Source: CAYZMH01 sp964479445 | GTDB lineage: Bacteria; Bacteroidota; Bacteroidia; Bacteroidales; GCA-2748055 | NCBI GenBank assembly: GCA_964479445.1 | Contig: CAYZMH010000114.1 | Location: 1 to 8,340, forward strand | Length of the DNA: 8,340 nucleotides | Reading direction: 5' to 3' | Shown here: one piece after another, positions 1 through 6,387 of the stretch | How positions within the stretch are numbered: the first letter of the stretch is position 1 | Layout: every line of letters begins with the position of its first letter | Program-made: the position numbers and the translations under genes | The notes under the pieces: generated by a model | Database searches by the model: none | What the model was told of the DNA's origin: nothing | What the model saw: only the letters and a program-made list of their open reading frames with translations

Positions 1-20
1 CATAGCCAGAAACCCTTGCT

Positions 21-2321
21 ATGAAACTTAACCCCGACCAGGTCAGGATCGCAGAATTCGATAGTCCCGGACCTTATGCTGTGAAAGGGGTGGCTGGAAG
101 CGGAAAGACCTCCATCGGAATCCACCGGGCCGGTTACCTCATGAAAAACAGGTGCCCGGATGCAGATGACAGGGTGCTTCTCCTTACCTACAACCGCTCC
201 CTGTTCACCTACCTCGGGTACCAGTATGAGAAGTTCTCTGCCTCCATGCCCACGCAGCTTACCCTGGACTCACCCTCCAGGGATGCAAACCAACCCTTGG
301 AGATCAATACGGTAAGCCAGAAGATGCATGAAAATTACATCGCCTATAAAAAACAACATGGGCCGGATGATGTCGAACCGCTATATTTTGATACGGTGCA
401 CAATGAACAGAGAAACTTCATCTTCGGTAAAGCAATTGAAAATGCAGCCCGGGAATTCCCCGGGATATCGATCCTGGACGAAAAACATCATAAATTTCTT
501 ATAAATGAAATCAAATGGCTGAAATCCTCGATGCTCTGGACCGAGAAAGAGTACCTGGAGGCAAACCGGAAAATCGTGGATAAAAACGACGGAGGCGGGT
601 TCCGGTTACCCAAAAATTCAGAAACACGGAAAGCGATCTTTGCACTGCACAAATGGTATCGCGACCTCCTGAGGGAATACAGGTGGCATGATTATCCCGA
701 CACAGAAGCCATGGGCTATATCCAGGCATCCCGGGACCCGTTGGAACAGTACACCCATGTCATCGTTGACGAAAGCCAGGACCTCTCCCGGTTACAGCTT
801 AAATTCCTCCATCATATACGCAATGCCAAACCCTATGGCACACTGACCTTCCTTTACGATACCTCCCAGAGCATCTACGAGACATCGTGGCTTGCCCCGG
901 GCAATTCGTTTGCCTCGGTTGGTTTCCCGGTGCAGGGGAAAACCCGCTACCTGCGCAGGAATTACCGCACCAGCAACGAGATCCTCTCCACGGCACGCAA
1001 CATGATGTCGGCCGACAGGGCATGGGATGAAAAAGAACCGTTCTATTGCAACCAGACAGGCATCCGGCCAATTCTTACCCATTGCAATGACCAGGTGCAA
1101 CAGGACGAAGAGATCCTCGATCTGATACTCAAGCTGCAGGAAAAATTCTCATTGCGGGATATTGCCATCACATGCCGGTACAGGAAAGACCTGCAACGCA
1201 TTGAAAACCTGTTATCTTTCCACGGGATCGAGAGCGAGCAGGTGAACCGGGGAACGAAACAGTACAGTACCGAAACCGTGAAACTGATGACCTTTCACGC
1301 TTTCAAAGGATTGGAAAGCGAGGTGGTGATCATCCCGGAACTGGTCGATGATCATTACCCCTACATCCAGGGAGACGAAGCAACGCCGGACGAACTTTTC
1401 CAGGAACGGAAATTGCTGTATGTCGCCATGACAAGGGCCAGCAGGATGCTGTTCATGTTCAGTCATGGAACCGCCTGCCGGTTCCTTGGAGACATAGACA
1501 GCGAACTGGTCAAAACGGTCGATCTAAGCTCCATAAACAAGCGGGAAGAATACACGGAACAGCCCGTGGCGGATGACTCCCAACAAGCCTATAATGTGCC
1601 CGCGGCCAGGCAGCTCTCCCTCTTTCAGCAATCGGCCCGGGAGGCGGATAGCCTGAAAGAGCAGCTGAAGGATTCAAAAAAGCAACTGGACAAAAAATCC
1701 ATCAACCTGGAGATGATGATGGAGATCCTGGGCAAGAACTCCGGGTTAATACCCGCGGAAGAGCAGGATGCCCGGGGAGTCTTCGAAGGGGTCCTCCAGG
1801 AACTGGATAAAAAGAAAAAAGAGAATGAACAGCTTTCTCGCGAGGTTACCGGACTGGTGGAGGAACTGGAAAAACTCAGGGAACACTCCTACGAGGGAAG
1901 AAACATGGATCAATGGATGGAAGAGATCCGGGAACGCTATCCTGCCCTGGAAGGCCAGCTGGTGCAATCGCTCTCGGAGGCTGAATTTCTCAGGGAGATC
2001 CTGTTACATATTGAGGGTGATTATACCACCCCCTATACCGTGTATACCCGGGTGCTGGAAAAATTACTCCATGCAGGCTCGAAAAGCTATGGAATCAAAC
2101 CTTCACCCACTCACAAAAAAACACTGGGGTACCTGTTTGGTGAATACATGAAGATCGATGAATGCAGAAAGGTGCTCCTGCCCTTTCAGCGTGCCCGGGT
2201 CATCGAGGTGCGCAACCATGCCACCCACGGGGGGCGCGTAAAAAAGGAGGAGCTGGAAGATCTCCATGACCTGCTCTTCCGTCAGAATGCCCTTGCACAT
2301 GTCATCGAGTTGGTCACCTGA
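21..2321 (+). CDS. UvrD/Rep-family SF1 helicase with coiled coil and C-terminal HEPN-like domain
   Basis: ATP-dependent SF1A helicase or translocase, expected in the cytoplasm on DNA or RNA. Visible motifs, in order: Q motif near residue 7; Walker A GVAGSGKTS at 23-31; motif II VDESQD at about 249-254; motif IV-like RRNYRTSNEIL near 311; motif V LMTFHAFKGLESE near 424; motif VI LLYVAMTRASR near 470. The ATPase core therefore looks intact. Residues about 537-625 are rich in E, K and L and look like a coiled coil. The last 130 residues are helical and contain RNHATHGG at 731-738. This fits the R-N-x3-H signature of HEPN domains, which are often RNases or RNA-binding modules. An in-frame TAG at 3-5 makes the ATG at 21 the first possible start. 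No clear Shine-Dalgarno site is present. The macro-like gene follows after 45 bp, probably in one operon. The helicase call is secure; the HEPN assignment is an inference from a short motif. Confidence 0.9.
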   Translation: MKLNPDQVRIAEFDSPGPYAVKGVAGSGKTSIGIHRAGYLMKNRCPDADDRVLLLTYNRSLFTYLGYQYEKFSASMPTQLTLDSPSRDANQPLEINTVSQKMHENYIAYKKQHGPDDVEPLYFDTVHNEQRNFIFGKAIENAAREFPGISILDEKHHKFLINEIKWLKSSMLWTEKEYLEANRKIVDKNDGGGFRLPKNSETRKAIFALHKWYRDLLREYRWHDYPDTEAMGYIQASRDPLEQYTHVIVDESQDLSRLQLKFLHHIRNAKPYGTLTFLYDTSQSIYETSWLAPGNSFASVGFPVQGKTRYLRRNYRTSNEILSTARNMMSADRAWDEKEPFYCNQTGIRPILTHCNDQVQQDEEILDLILKLQEKFSLRDIAITCRYRKDLQRIENLLSFHGIESEQVNRGTKQYSTETVKLMTFHAFKGLESEVVIIPELVDDHYPYIQGDEATPDELFQERKLLYVAMTRASRMLFMFSHGTACRFLGDIDSELVKTVDLSSINKREEYTEQPVADDSQQAYNVPAARQLSLFQQSAREADSLKEQLKDSKKQLDKKSINLEMMMEILGKNSGLIPAEEQDARGVFEGVLQELDKKKKENEQLSREVTGLVEELEKLREHSYEGRNMDQWMEEIRERYPALEGQLVQSLSEAEFLREILLHIEGDYTTPYTVYTRVLEKLLHAGSKSYGIKPSPTHKKTLGYLFGEYMKIDECRKVLLPFQRARVIEVRNHATHGGRVKKEELEDLHDLLFRQNALAHVIELVT

Positions 2322-2366
2322 ACCCCTGTAAAAACAATTGCAACGCCATTAAACGAAAAAGAGGAG

Positions 2367-3428
2367 ATGCAGAAGATCAATACCATTGACTACGATACGG
2401 TGTACGGACTCCGTTACATGGATATCTACCAGGGCGATATCCTGGAACTGGACACCCCGGCCGATCTGCTGGTGGTTTCCTCCTACAGCGGAAATTATGA
2501 ACCGCTGGAAGATACGCTTATGGGGGGACTGGCAGAAAAGGGGATCAGCGTGGAGCAGGCCATGGAGCAACCCGCCCTGGACCTGAGAACCTCGCTGCGG
2601 GGCGCATTCTCCCATCCGACCGGGCATCCCCATATCCGGAGGTTGCTGGTCCTGGAAATGAAATCCACCAGCTACGTTGAAAACAAGGGCCTTGACCTGG
2701 AAGCAATCTTCACCGACCTGGAGATCTGCCTGTCGGTGGCGGCCAGGAAGGGCATGCAACTGAAGCACATCATCATCCCCCTGCTGGGAACCGGGACACA
2801 GCAAATCCCGGTAAAGAAAGTCGCTTCCCTCCTGCCCCCCTTCGCGGCAAATGTGCTGAATGAACTATCCTCCCTGGAGCGTATCTCATTTATGGATCGC
2901 AACGCGGAGAAAATCAAAATCCTTTCCGGTGAACTGAACAACCTCCTGGGACGATCCGAACTGGCCCTTTCCGGTCATGAATATGCAGAACACCTCAGGA
3001 AATCCATAAGAAAAAGCCTGAATTACCTGAAGGAACGGGCCGGACTGGATACCCGCACATGGCAGGAGGCCGGTGATGCCCTTACCCGCCCCGGGGCCAG
3101 GGGACACGATATTTCTATGAACGGGAGAATACTGCTGGAATATTTTACCGGGAAGGTCCTTCCCGGGGTAAACCATCACCTGTCAGGTAAAATAGAACGA
3201 CTGCAGGAGGCAAACGTTCCCGCCAAAACGCGGAGTGCCATGCACCTGGCCAGGGTGTTCGGCAACCACGATGCGCACTTTAAACACGATGATAATACCG
3301 GGAGGGTAAGTAGCAAAGAAGACCTCTTGCTGAACCTGGCAGCCATCGAACGGTTCCTGCAGGATGCGGTGGCGTGGTTCAGTCAACCGGGAACAGGAGG
3401 AGAAAAACAGTTGAAAATGAAACAGTAA
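2367..3428 (+). CDS. Macro-domain-like protein with C-terminal DUF4145/HEPN-like domain
   Basis: Two-part protein of 353 aa. Residues about 17-190 read like a divergent macro domain: YQGDILELDTPADLLVV at 21-37 matches the usual 'GDI...DAIV' opening, a glycine-rich GNYEPLEDTLMGGL follows at 42-55, and HIIIPLLGTGTQQIPVKKV at 134-152 matches the 'fP.lGtG.gg.p' segment. The conserved 'AN' after the second strand is replaced by SS, so ADP-ribose binding cannot be assumed. Residues about 200-340 form a helical domain with RVFGNHDAHF at 296-305. This resembles the 'R..GN.AAH' signature of DUF4145 and related HEPN-like domains. The start has a purine-rich AGAGGAG directly before the ATG. It lies 45 bp after the helicase gene on the same strand, so co-transcription is likely. 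The pairing suggests a nucleotide or ADP-ribose-linked signal and an RNA-acting partner, but this is inference. The domain calls are made by eye and need profile searches. Confidence 0.75.
   Translation: MQKINTIDYDTVYGLRYMDIYQGDILELDTPADLLVVSSYSGNYEPLEDTLMGGLAEKGISVEQAMEQPALDLRTSLRGAFSHPTGHPHIRRLLVLEMKSTSYVENKGLDLEAIFTDLEICLSVAARKGMQLKHIIIPLLGTGTQQIPVKKVASLLPPFAANVLNELSSLERISFMDRNAEKIKILSGELNNLLGRSELALSGHEYAEHLRKSIRKSLNYLKERAGLDTRTWQEAGDALTRPGARGHDISMNGRILLEYFTGKVLPGVNHHLSGKIERLQEANVPAKTRSAMHLARVFGNHDAHFKHDDNTGRVSSKEDLLLNLAAIERFLQDAVAWFSQPGTGGEKQLKMKQ
3353..3366. promoter_or_regulatory. Second, imperfect copy of the CCTGCAGG palindrome, inside the macro-like gene
   Basis: GTTCCTGCAGGATG matches 12 of 14 bases of the perfect palindrome at 3435-3448. 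It starts 82 bp upstream of it, and both copies contain CCTGCAGG, which I find nowhere else in the window. It lies in the 3' coding region of the preceding gene, about 163 bp upstream of the predicted sigma-54 start site. That is still within the range of enhancer sites for sigma-54 activators. It may be a chance result of coding sequence. Confidence 0.3.
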
Positions 3429-3434
3429 CGATCA

Positions 3435-3448
3435 GTTCCTGCAGGAAC
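3435..3448. promoter_or_regulatory. Perfect 14-bp palindrome, candidate enhancer (UAS) for a sigma-54 activator
   Basis: GTTCCTGCAGGAAC is its own reverse complement. Its centre lies about 82 bp upstream of the transcription start predicted from the sigma-54 promoter at 3497-3512, which is a typical place for an activator binding site. The half-site GCAGGAA recurs at 3452-3458, exactly 11 bp further on, which suggests side-by-side binding on one face of the helix. No T-run follows, so a terminator for the upstream gene is less likely. The likely binder, the CARF/sigma-54 regulator at the right end, is an inference. Confidence 0.55.
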
Positions 3449-3496
3449 ATCGCAGGAATTGAACAATCTTTGCTGCAAAAACCGCACCGGGCAAGG

Positions 3497-3512
3497 GGGC
3501 ACAACATTTGCA
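3497..3512 (+). promoter_or_regulatory. Sigma-54 (RpoN) promoter of the IPW-repeat gene
   Basis: GGGCAC-AACAT-TTGCA matches the -24/-12 consensus TGGCAC-N5-TTGCA at every defined base except the first T. GG (3498-3499) and GC (3510-3511) are separated by exactly 10 bases, as required. The transcription start would fall near 3523, giving a leader of about 46 nt before the ATG at 3569. Orientation, spacing, intergenic location and the upstream palindrome all agree. Sigma-54 promoters cannot open without an AAA+ activator, and one is encoded in the same window. Confidence 0.8.
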
Positions 3513-3530
3513 CAGCATAATAACCCATAA

Positions 3531-3550
3531 ACAGGTATTGCATACCCTGT
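3531..3550 (+). promoter_or_regulatory. Hairpin in the predicted leader of the IPW-repeat mRNA
   Basis: ACAGGTAT-TGC-ATACCCTGT folds into an 8-bp stem with a 3-nt loop and one bulged C on the 3' side. It starts about 8 nt after the predicted start of transcription and ends 18 nt before the ATG. It could stabilise the mRNA 5' end or affect ribosome access. It could also be a second operator on the DNA level. No function is shown. Confidence 0.35.
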
Positions 3551-3568
3551 TTCCTGAATCAACCGCCT

Positions 3569-4891
3569 ATGGACCACATAACACGAAAAGCCTATATGGC
3601 TTATTATGACAAACACCCGGGGGCTATCCTGAGATACATTCAGTTACACCACCCGATCACCCTGGAACAATTGCGAAAATACCGAAAGGGGCTGAACTGG
3701 GAGCTATTGATAAACAATGAAAAACTCCCCTGGTCTTTTGCAATGATGGAAGAGTTCGAGGAGGAACTGTGCATCCCGCCGGGAGAAATGGAATATAATG
3801 CAGGAGATGAAGATTACGTACCCGGGAAATTTTATCCGGGCATCGATACCAATAAAAGCATCCCCTGGTCGGTGGCCATGATCGACCGGTTTATTGATCG
3901 TATCTCGTGGAACTCTTTTACACACAACTGGCCCCTGGAAAAGAACGTGACCCTTTTTGAGCGCTACGCCACCTACCTGGATCTGTCCACCCTCGCCTAT
4001 AGCTGGAAACTCCCCTGGACCTATGACCTGGTTAAAAGGCACGAAGACCGGTGGGGCTATTTCTACCTCACAGCCCGCGTCATTTTTGATGTACCCGACC
4101 CGGAACCGGAACTCATGGAATTACTCGATGAAAAAGCACCTGAAATTATAGACCAGAGCACCAGGCACTGTCCGCGATACCAGGAGCCACCCTCAGAAAA
4201 AAGAAAAGAGGAACTGCGCTACAAGGAAAAGTTAAAAGAAAAACCCCGCCCCCTGCAAGGAGATGACCTACTCTATGCGCTGGAGCATTTCAGCATGAGA
4301 GAACTTTCCGATAGCGACCTGGTACCGTGGAGTCCGGCCCTGCTTGAATACCTCATCGACCGGGAGGATTTTAACGAAATTTTTACCTGGAATGACGCAC
4401 CCCTGACCGAGGAACTGCTGGACCTGTATGCAGACAGGCTGGAATTCGGACACCGGGATGAAGACGGGGCAATTATATATGGGGTCAGCTCCAACAGTCA
4501 ACTTCCCTGGTCCACCCGGCTGTTAAAAAAATACGAGGATCGCTGGGACTGGTTTCAATTAAGTACTAACAATGCGATCCCGGTCAACAAGGAGATGCTT
4601 CATGCCTTCATTGATAAATGGCAATGGTACGAGGTATGCATCGAACAGGGAAACCTCTGGAACCTGGACACCCTGCAAACCTTTTATGAGTATATAGACT
4701 TCTACCCGCTTTCGATGAATAAAAACTTCATCCCCACTCCTGGAATCCTGGAAGCCTTCGGGCAGGAGTGGGAAGATGTATCGCTCTATGATAATGAACT
4801 TTTCGAAAATGAAGTTTTCGCGGAACAGGTGCTGCAGCCGCTGGTTACAGAAAAAAATGTAGCGCACTTCCTGCAAAAGGTCCCACGGTAA
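3569..4891 (+). CDS. IPW-repeat protein of unknown function, predicted sigma-54-controlled
   Basis: I do not recognise a named family. The 440-aa protein is made of about ten degenerate repeats of roughly 22-30 residues, summarised as N-x2-(L/I/V)PWS-x3-LL-x2-(Y/F)-x-DRWDW-x2-LS. Clear copies start at LPWS 53, IPWS 98, LPWT 148, VPWS 252 and LPWS 312. More divergent ones start near 121, 278, 337, 363 and 388. A charged K/E-rich linker at 205-228 splits the array into two blocks. There is no signal peptide and no membrane segment, so it is probably cytoplasmic and may be a scaffold or binding surface. Tryptophan, aspartate and glutamate are abundant. It has its own sigma-54 promoter 57 bp upstream and ends 5 bp from the convergent gene at 4897. 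The open reading frame is secure; the role is unknown. Confidence 0.85.
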   Translation: MDHITRKAYMAYYDKHPGAILRYIQLHHPITLEQLRKYRKGLNWELLINNEKLPWSFAMMEEFEEELCIPPGEMEYNAGDEDYVPGKFYPGIDTNKSIPWSVAMIDRFIDRISWNSFTHNWPLEKNVTLFERYATYLDLSTLAYSWKLPWTYDLVKRHEDRWGYFYLTARVIFDVPDPEPELMELLDEKAPEIIDQSTRHCPRYQEPPSEKRKEELRYKEKLKEKPRPLQGDDLLYALEHFSMRELSDSDLVPWSPALLEYLIDREDFNEIFTWNDAPLTEELLDLYADRLEFGHRDEDGAIIYGVSSNSQLPWSTRLLKKYEDRWDWFQLSTNNAIPVNKEMLHAFIDKWQWYEVCIEQGNLWNLDTLQTFYEYIDFYPLSMNKNFIPTPGILEAFGQEWEDVSLYDNELFENEVFAEQVLQPLVTEKNVAHFLQKVPR

Positions 4892-4896
4892 GACCG

Positions 4897-5433
4897 TTAC
4901 TTCCGCTTTTTCCCGCTGCCAAACAACCTGCGAAACAACCCTTTCCGCTTTAGCGAAGCCTCCCGCTGCAGCTTTTCATAACGGCGCTCCCGCTCGCGAT
5001 CTTCTTCGCGCTTTCGCTTAATACGTTCGGTGTTATCAACCTCCCTTATCCCGGTTACCACTCCCTGTTCCACGGTGATAAACAGGTCGCCTTCAAATAT
5101 CGATTGGTAACCACCGTGCTCATAATACCGCATCTTACCCCGGGGCAGTCGCAATTCACCCGTGTACCACCCGGCGAACACCGGTCCTTCCGGTCCGGGA
5201 AACAGCGTTTTCATTCCCACCTCTTGCCGGTTCCTGTTCCTTCCATTAACATCCCTGAGGTATAACTTCCCGCCGTCAATCGCATACCAGGCAACATATC
5301 CCCGCCAGTTTGCCGTAGTCCATTCGTGAAAAGGATCAAGCCCCTCCTGTTCCAGGTATTGATCCAGCGGATTTGTATAAAGCCGCCGCTCCTCTCCTTC
5401 ATAAAGGATCCAGTCGGGTGCTTGTGCCGTCAT
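4897..5433 (-). CDS. Conserved-looking hypothetical protein, 'TANWRGY' type, with a highly charged C-terminal tail
   Basis: A 178-aa protein on the opposite strand, convergent with the IPW-repeat gene. Residues 1-134 look like one compact beta-rich domain: WILYEGEERRLYTNPLDQYL at 8-27, TTANWRGYVAWYAIDGGKLY at 39-58, a VFAGWYTGELRLPRGK segment at 85-100, and HGGYQSIFEGDLFITVEQG at 106-124. I recall similar small stand-alone proteins with 'TANWRGY.A.W.I....LYL' in many bacteria, but no established function. Residues 136-178 are almost entirely charged (KRKREEDRERERRYEKLQRE and a final run of K/R), which suggests a helix that binds nucleic acid or acid partners. The start ATG at 5433 has no strong ribosome site. 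No promoter was identified with confidence. Confidence 0.8.
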   Translation of the reverse strand: MTAQAPDWILYEGEERRLYTNPLDQYLEQEGLDPFHEWTTANWRGYVAWYAIDGGKLYLRDVNGRNRNRQEVGMKTLFPGPEGPVFAGWYTGELRLPRGKMRYYEHGGYQSIFEGDLFITVEQGVVTGIREVDNTERIKRKREEDRERERRYEKLQREASLKRKGLFRRLFGSGKKRK

Positions 5434-5566
5434 ACTATCTCTTTTTCGGGGTATCTGTCTAAATTACTAATTCCGGCATACATTCTATCATGGTAAGCCC
5501 CCGGATTTTAAATCCAGGTTTTTGATTCTGAACTGCCCCTTCGAAAAACTACCATCCAACCACCAT

Positions 5567-5586
5567 ATACCTGCATGATACCTGCA
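5567..5586. repeat. Tandem 9-bp direct repeat with 11-bp period (possible operator)
   Basis: ATACCTGCA occurs at 5567-5575 and again at 5578-5586. The 11-bp period is one helical turn, so a protein could bind both copies on the same face. The core CCTGC is also the half-site of the palindrome at 3435-3448, whose neighbouring half-site likewise repeats at 11 bp. This makes a shared regulator possible. Confidence 0.4.
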
Positions 5587-5668
5587 CGCAACCCAGTACA
5601 GATGTTATTATATGATATGTTTTATCATTTTTTGATATCCTTAAATTATAAAAAGCATGTATTGAGGA

Positions 5669-5684
5669 AGGAACGGGAATTGTC
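5669..5684 (+). promoter_or_regulatory. Degenerate sigma-54-like promoter upstream of the small gene pair
   Basis: AGGAAC-GGGAA-TTGTC keeps the GG and the TTG at the right spacing, but the normally conserved C of the -12 GC is a T. It would start transcription near 5695, 33 nt before the ATG at 5728, with the 11-bp-period repeat centred about 118 bp upstream. The position is right but the match is weak. Confidence 0.2.
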
Positions 5685-5727
5685 AGTATAGAGACCGAAA
5701 TCAATAACCCACAAAATTTAACACATC

Positions 5728-6054
5728 ATGTTCAGGAAGAAAAAATACAGGAAGAGAAAACAGGCGGATAAAGGGAAAGACTTCTCCGTAGCCGCAAAGA
5801 GCATCATAGCAGCCTACCACAATAACAAGGGCCAGCTGGGAGAGGAAGAGTCGGTCATCGTGCTGATTAGCGACGAACCCAACGAGAAAGGGTTTCCCAT
5901 GTTGCAGGCATACACCGGCTGCCCTTTCAATATGGCCAAAATGATCTATTATTTCTTTTTCGGAAACAATACCGGCAACATCGTAAGACAGATCCTTGAA
6001 TGGTTCGAGGAACAATTTCAGCAGAAAATAAAACAAGAATCCGCGCAGCAATGA
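5728..6054 (+). CDS. Small basic hypothetical protein (108 aa)
   Basis: I do not recognise this family. The protein opens with a strongly basic stretch (FRKKKYRKRKQADKGK, residues 2-17). A likely alpha/beta domain follows, with a hydrophobic strand ESVIVLISDEP at 40-50 and an aromatic segment MAKMIYYFFFGNNTGNIVRQ at 69-88. The C-terminus is a Q/E-rich helix (ILEWFEEQFQQKIKQ, 89-103). The aromatic segment is too short and polar at its edges to call a membrane helix with confidence. The stop codon overlaps the next start as ATGA (6051-6054), a common sign of translational coupling. The ATG at 5728 is the first methionine and gives the basic N-terminus; no Shine-Dalgarno site is apparent. Confidence 0.65.
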   Translation: MFRKKKYRKRKQADKGKDFSVAAKSIIAAYHNNKGQLGEEESVIVLISDEPNEKGFPMLQAYTGCPFNMAKMIYYFFFGNNTGNIVRQILEWFEEQFQQKIKQESAQQ

Positions 6055-6287
6055 AACAGTCAGACCCCGCGGCAATCCGCATAGAGAGCCTCGGACTCAC
6101 CCTGACGCGCGCAGAAGCCGATGCTTCGGGCATCATTGATTGCCTGAACACGACACTTGCCTGTGATGAGTACCAGGAAGAGAGCTTCGGAGGGTGGGAT
6201 CAACACCTGCTCGGCGATCCGAACAACATGGTGTTGAATAATCCCGGTAACGGCTGCGTGACCTCCAGCCTTATCAGGTTCAGGGAT
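6051..6287 (+). CDS. Hypothetical protein, 3' end lost in the assembly gap
   Basis: Only 79 residues are visible before the run of Ns. The start chosen is the ATG at 6051 because it overlaps the upstream stop as ATGA; an earlier in-frame ATG at 6000 would overlap the upstream gene by 55 bp. The visible part is acidic and polar, with RIESLGLTLTRAEADASGI at about 10-28 and a GGWDQHLLGDPNN segment at about 47-59. I see no known motif, signal peptide or membrane segment. It is probably co-translated with the 108-aa gene. Reading across the gap into the secreted protein on the other side is not justified. Confidence 0.55.
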
Positions 6288-6387
6288 NNNNNNNNNNNNN
6301 NNNNNNNNNNNNNNNNNNNNNNNNNNNNNNNNNNNNNNNNNNNNNNNNNNNNNNNNNNNNNNNNNNNNNNNNNNNNNNNNNNNNNNN
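6288..6387. other. Assembly gap of 100 Ns
   Basis: Exactly 100 consecutive Ns, the conventional placeholder for a gap of unknown length. Frame, distance and even adjacency across it are not known from sequence. Confidence 0.98.

Larger units (their letters stand above)
5434..5727. other. 294-bp gene-free divergent region
   Basis: This region separates the - strand gene ending upstream at 5433 from the + strand small gene at 5728, so it must carry promoters for both directions. It holds a short palindrome GGATTT-T-AAATCC at 5503-5515 followed by five Ts, the direct repeat at 5567-5586, an A/T-rich inverted repeat ATGATA-TGTTT-TATCAT at 5612-5628, and a degenerate sigma-54-like site at 5669-5684. 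No RNA gene and no convincing TTTG / TAnnTTTG pair (the usual Bacteroidota housekeeping promoter) was found. Confidence 0.6.

Noticed and set aside
1..20. TTGCT just before the helicase start as a possible -12 element of another sigma-54 promoter.
   Set aside because: No GG sits 10 bases before the GC, and transcription would begin inside the coding sequence.
1768..2151. A 127-codon open frame on the + strand inside the helicase gene.
   Set aside because: It lies wholly within the coiled coil and C-terminal part of the helicase in another frame, has W/R/P-rich composition of a shadow frame, and no motif.
2349..2804. A 151-codon - strand frame opposite the macro-like gene.
   Set aside because: Fully antisense to a better supported gene, rich in H, Q, G and C, with no recognisable domain and no ribosome site.
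4885..4897. ACGGT-AAG-ACCGT hairpin at the stop codon of the IPW-repeat gene, a possible terminator.
   Set aside because: The stem is only 5 bp with a 3-nt loop and no T-run follows directly in either direction.
5501..5518. On the - strand, CTGGATTTAAAATCC resembles the anticodon arm of a tRNA-Leu(TAA), a possible tRNA or attachment-site remnant.
   Set aside because: No acceptor stem, D-arm or T-arm sequence can be found around it, and no integrase is nearby. The short match is easily explained by an A/T-rich palindrome.
5612..5628. ATGATA-TGTTT-TATCAT inverted repeat followed by Ts, a possible terminator or operator.
   Set aside because: The stem is short and made almost only of A-T pairs in an A/T-rich stretch, so chance is a sufficient explanation; there is no gene directly upstream to terminate.
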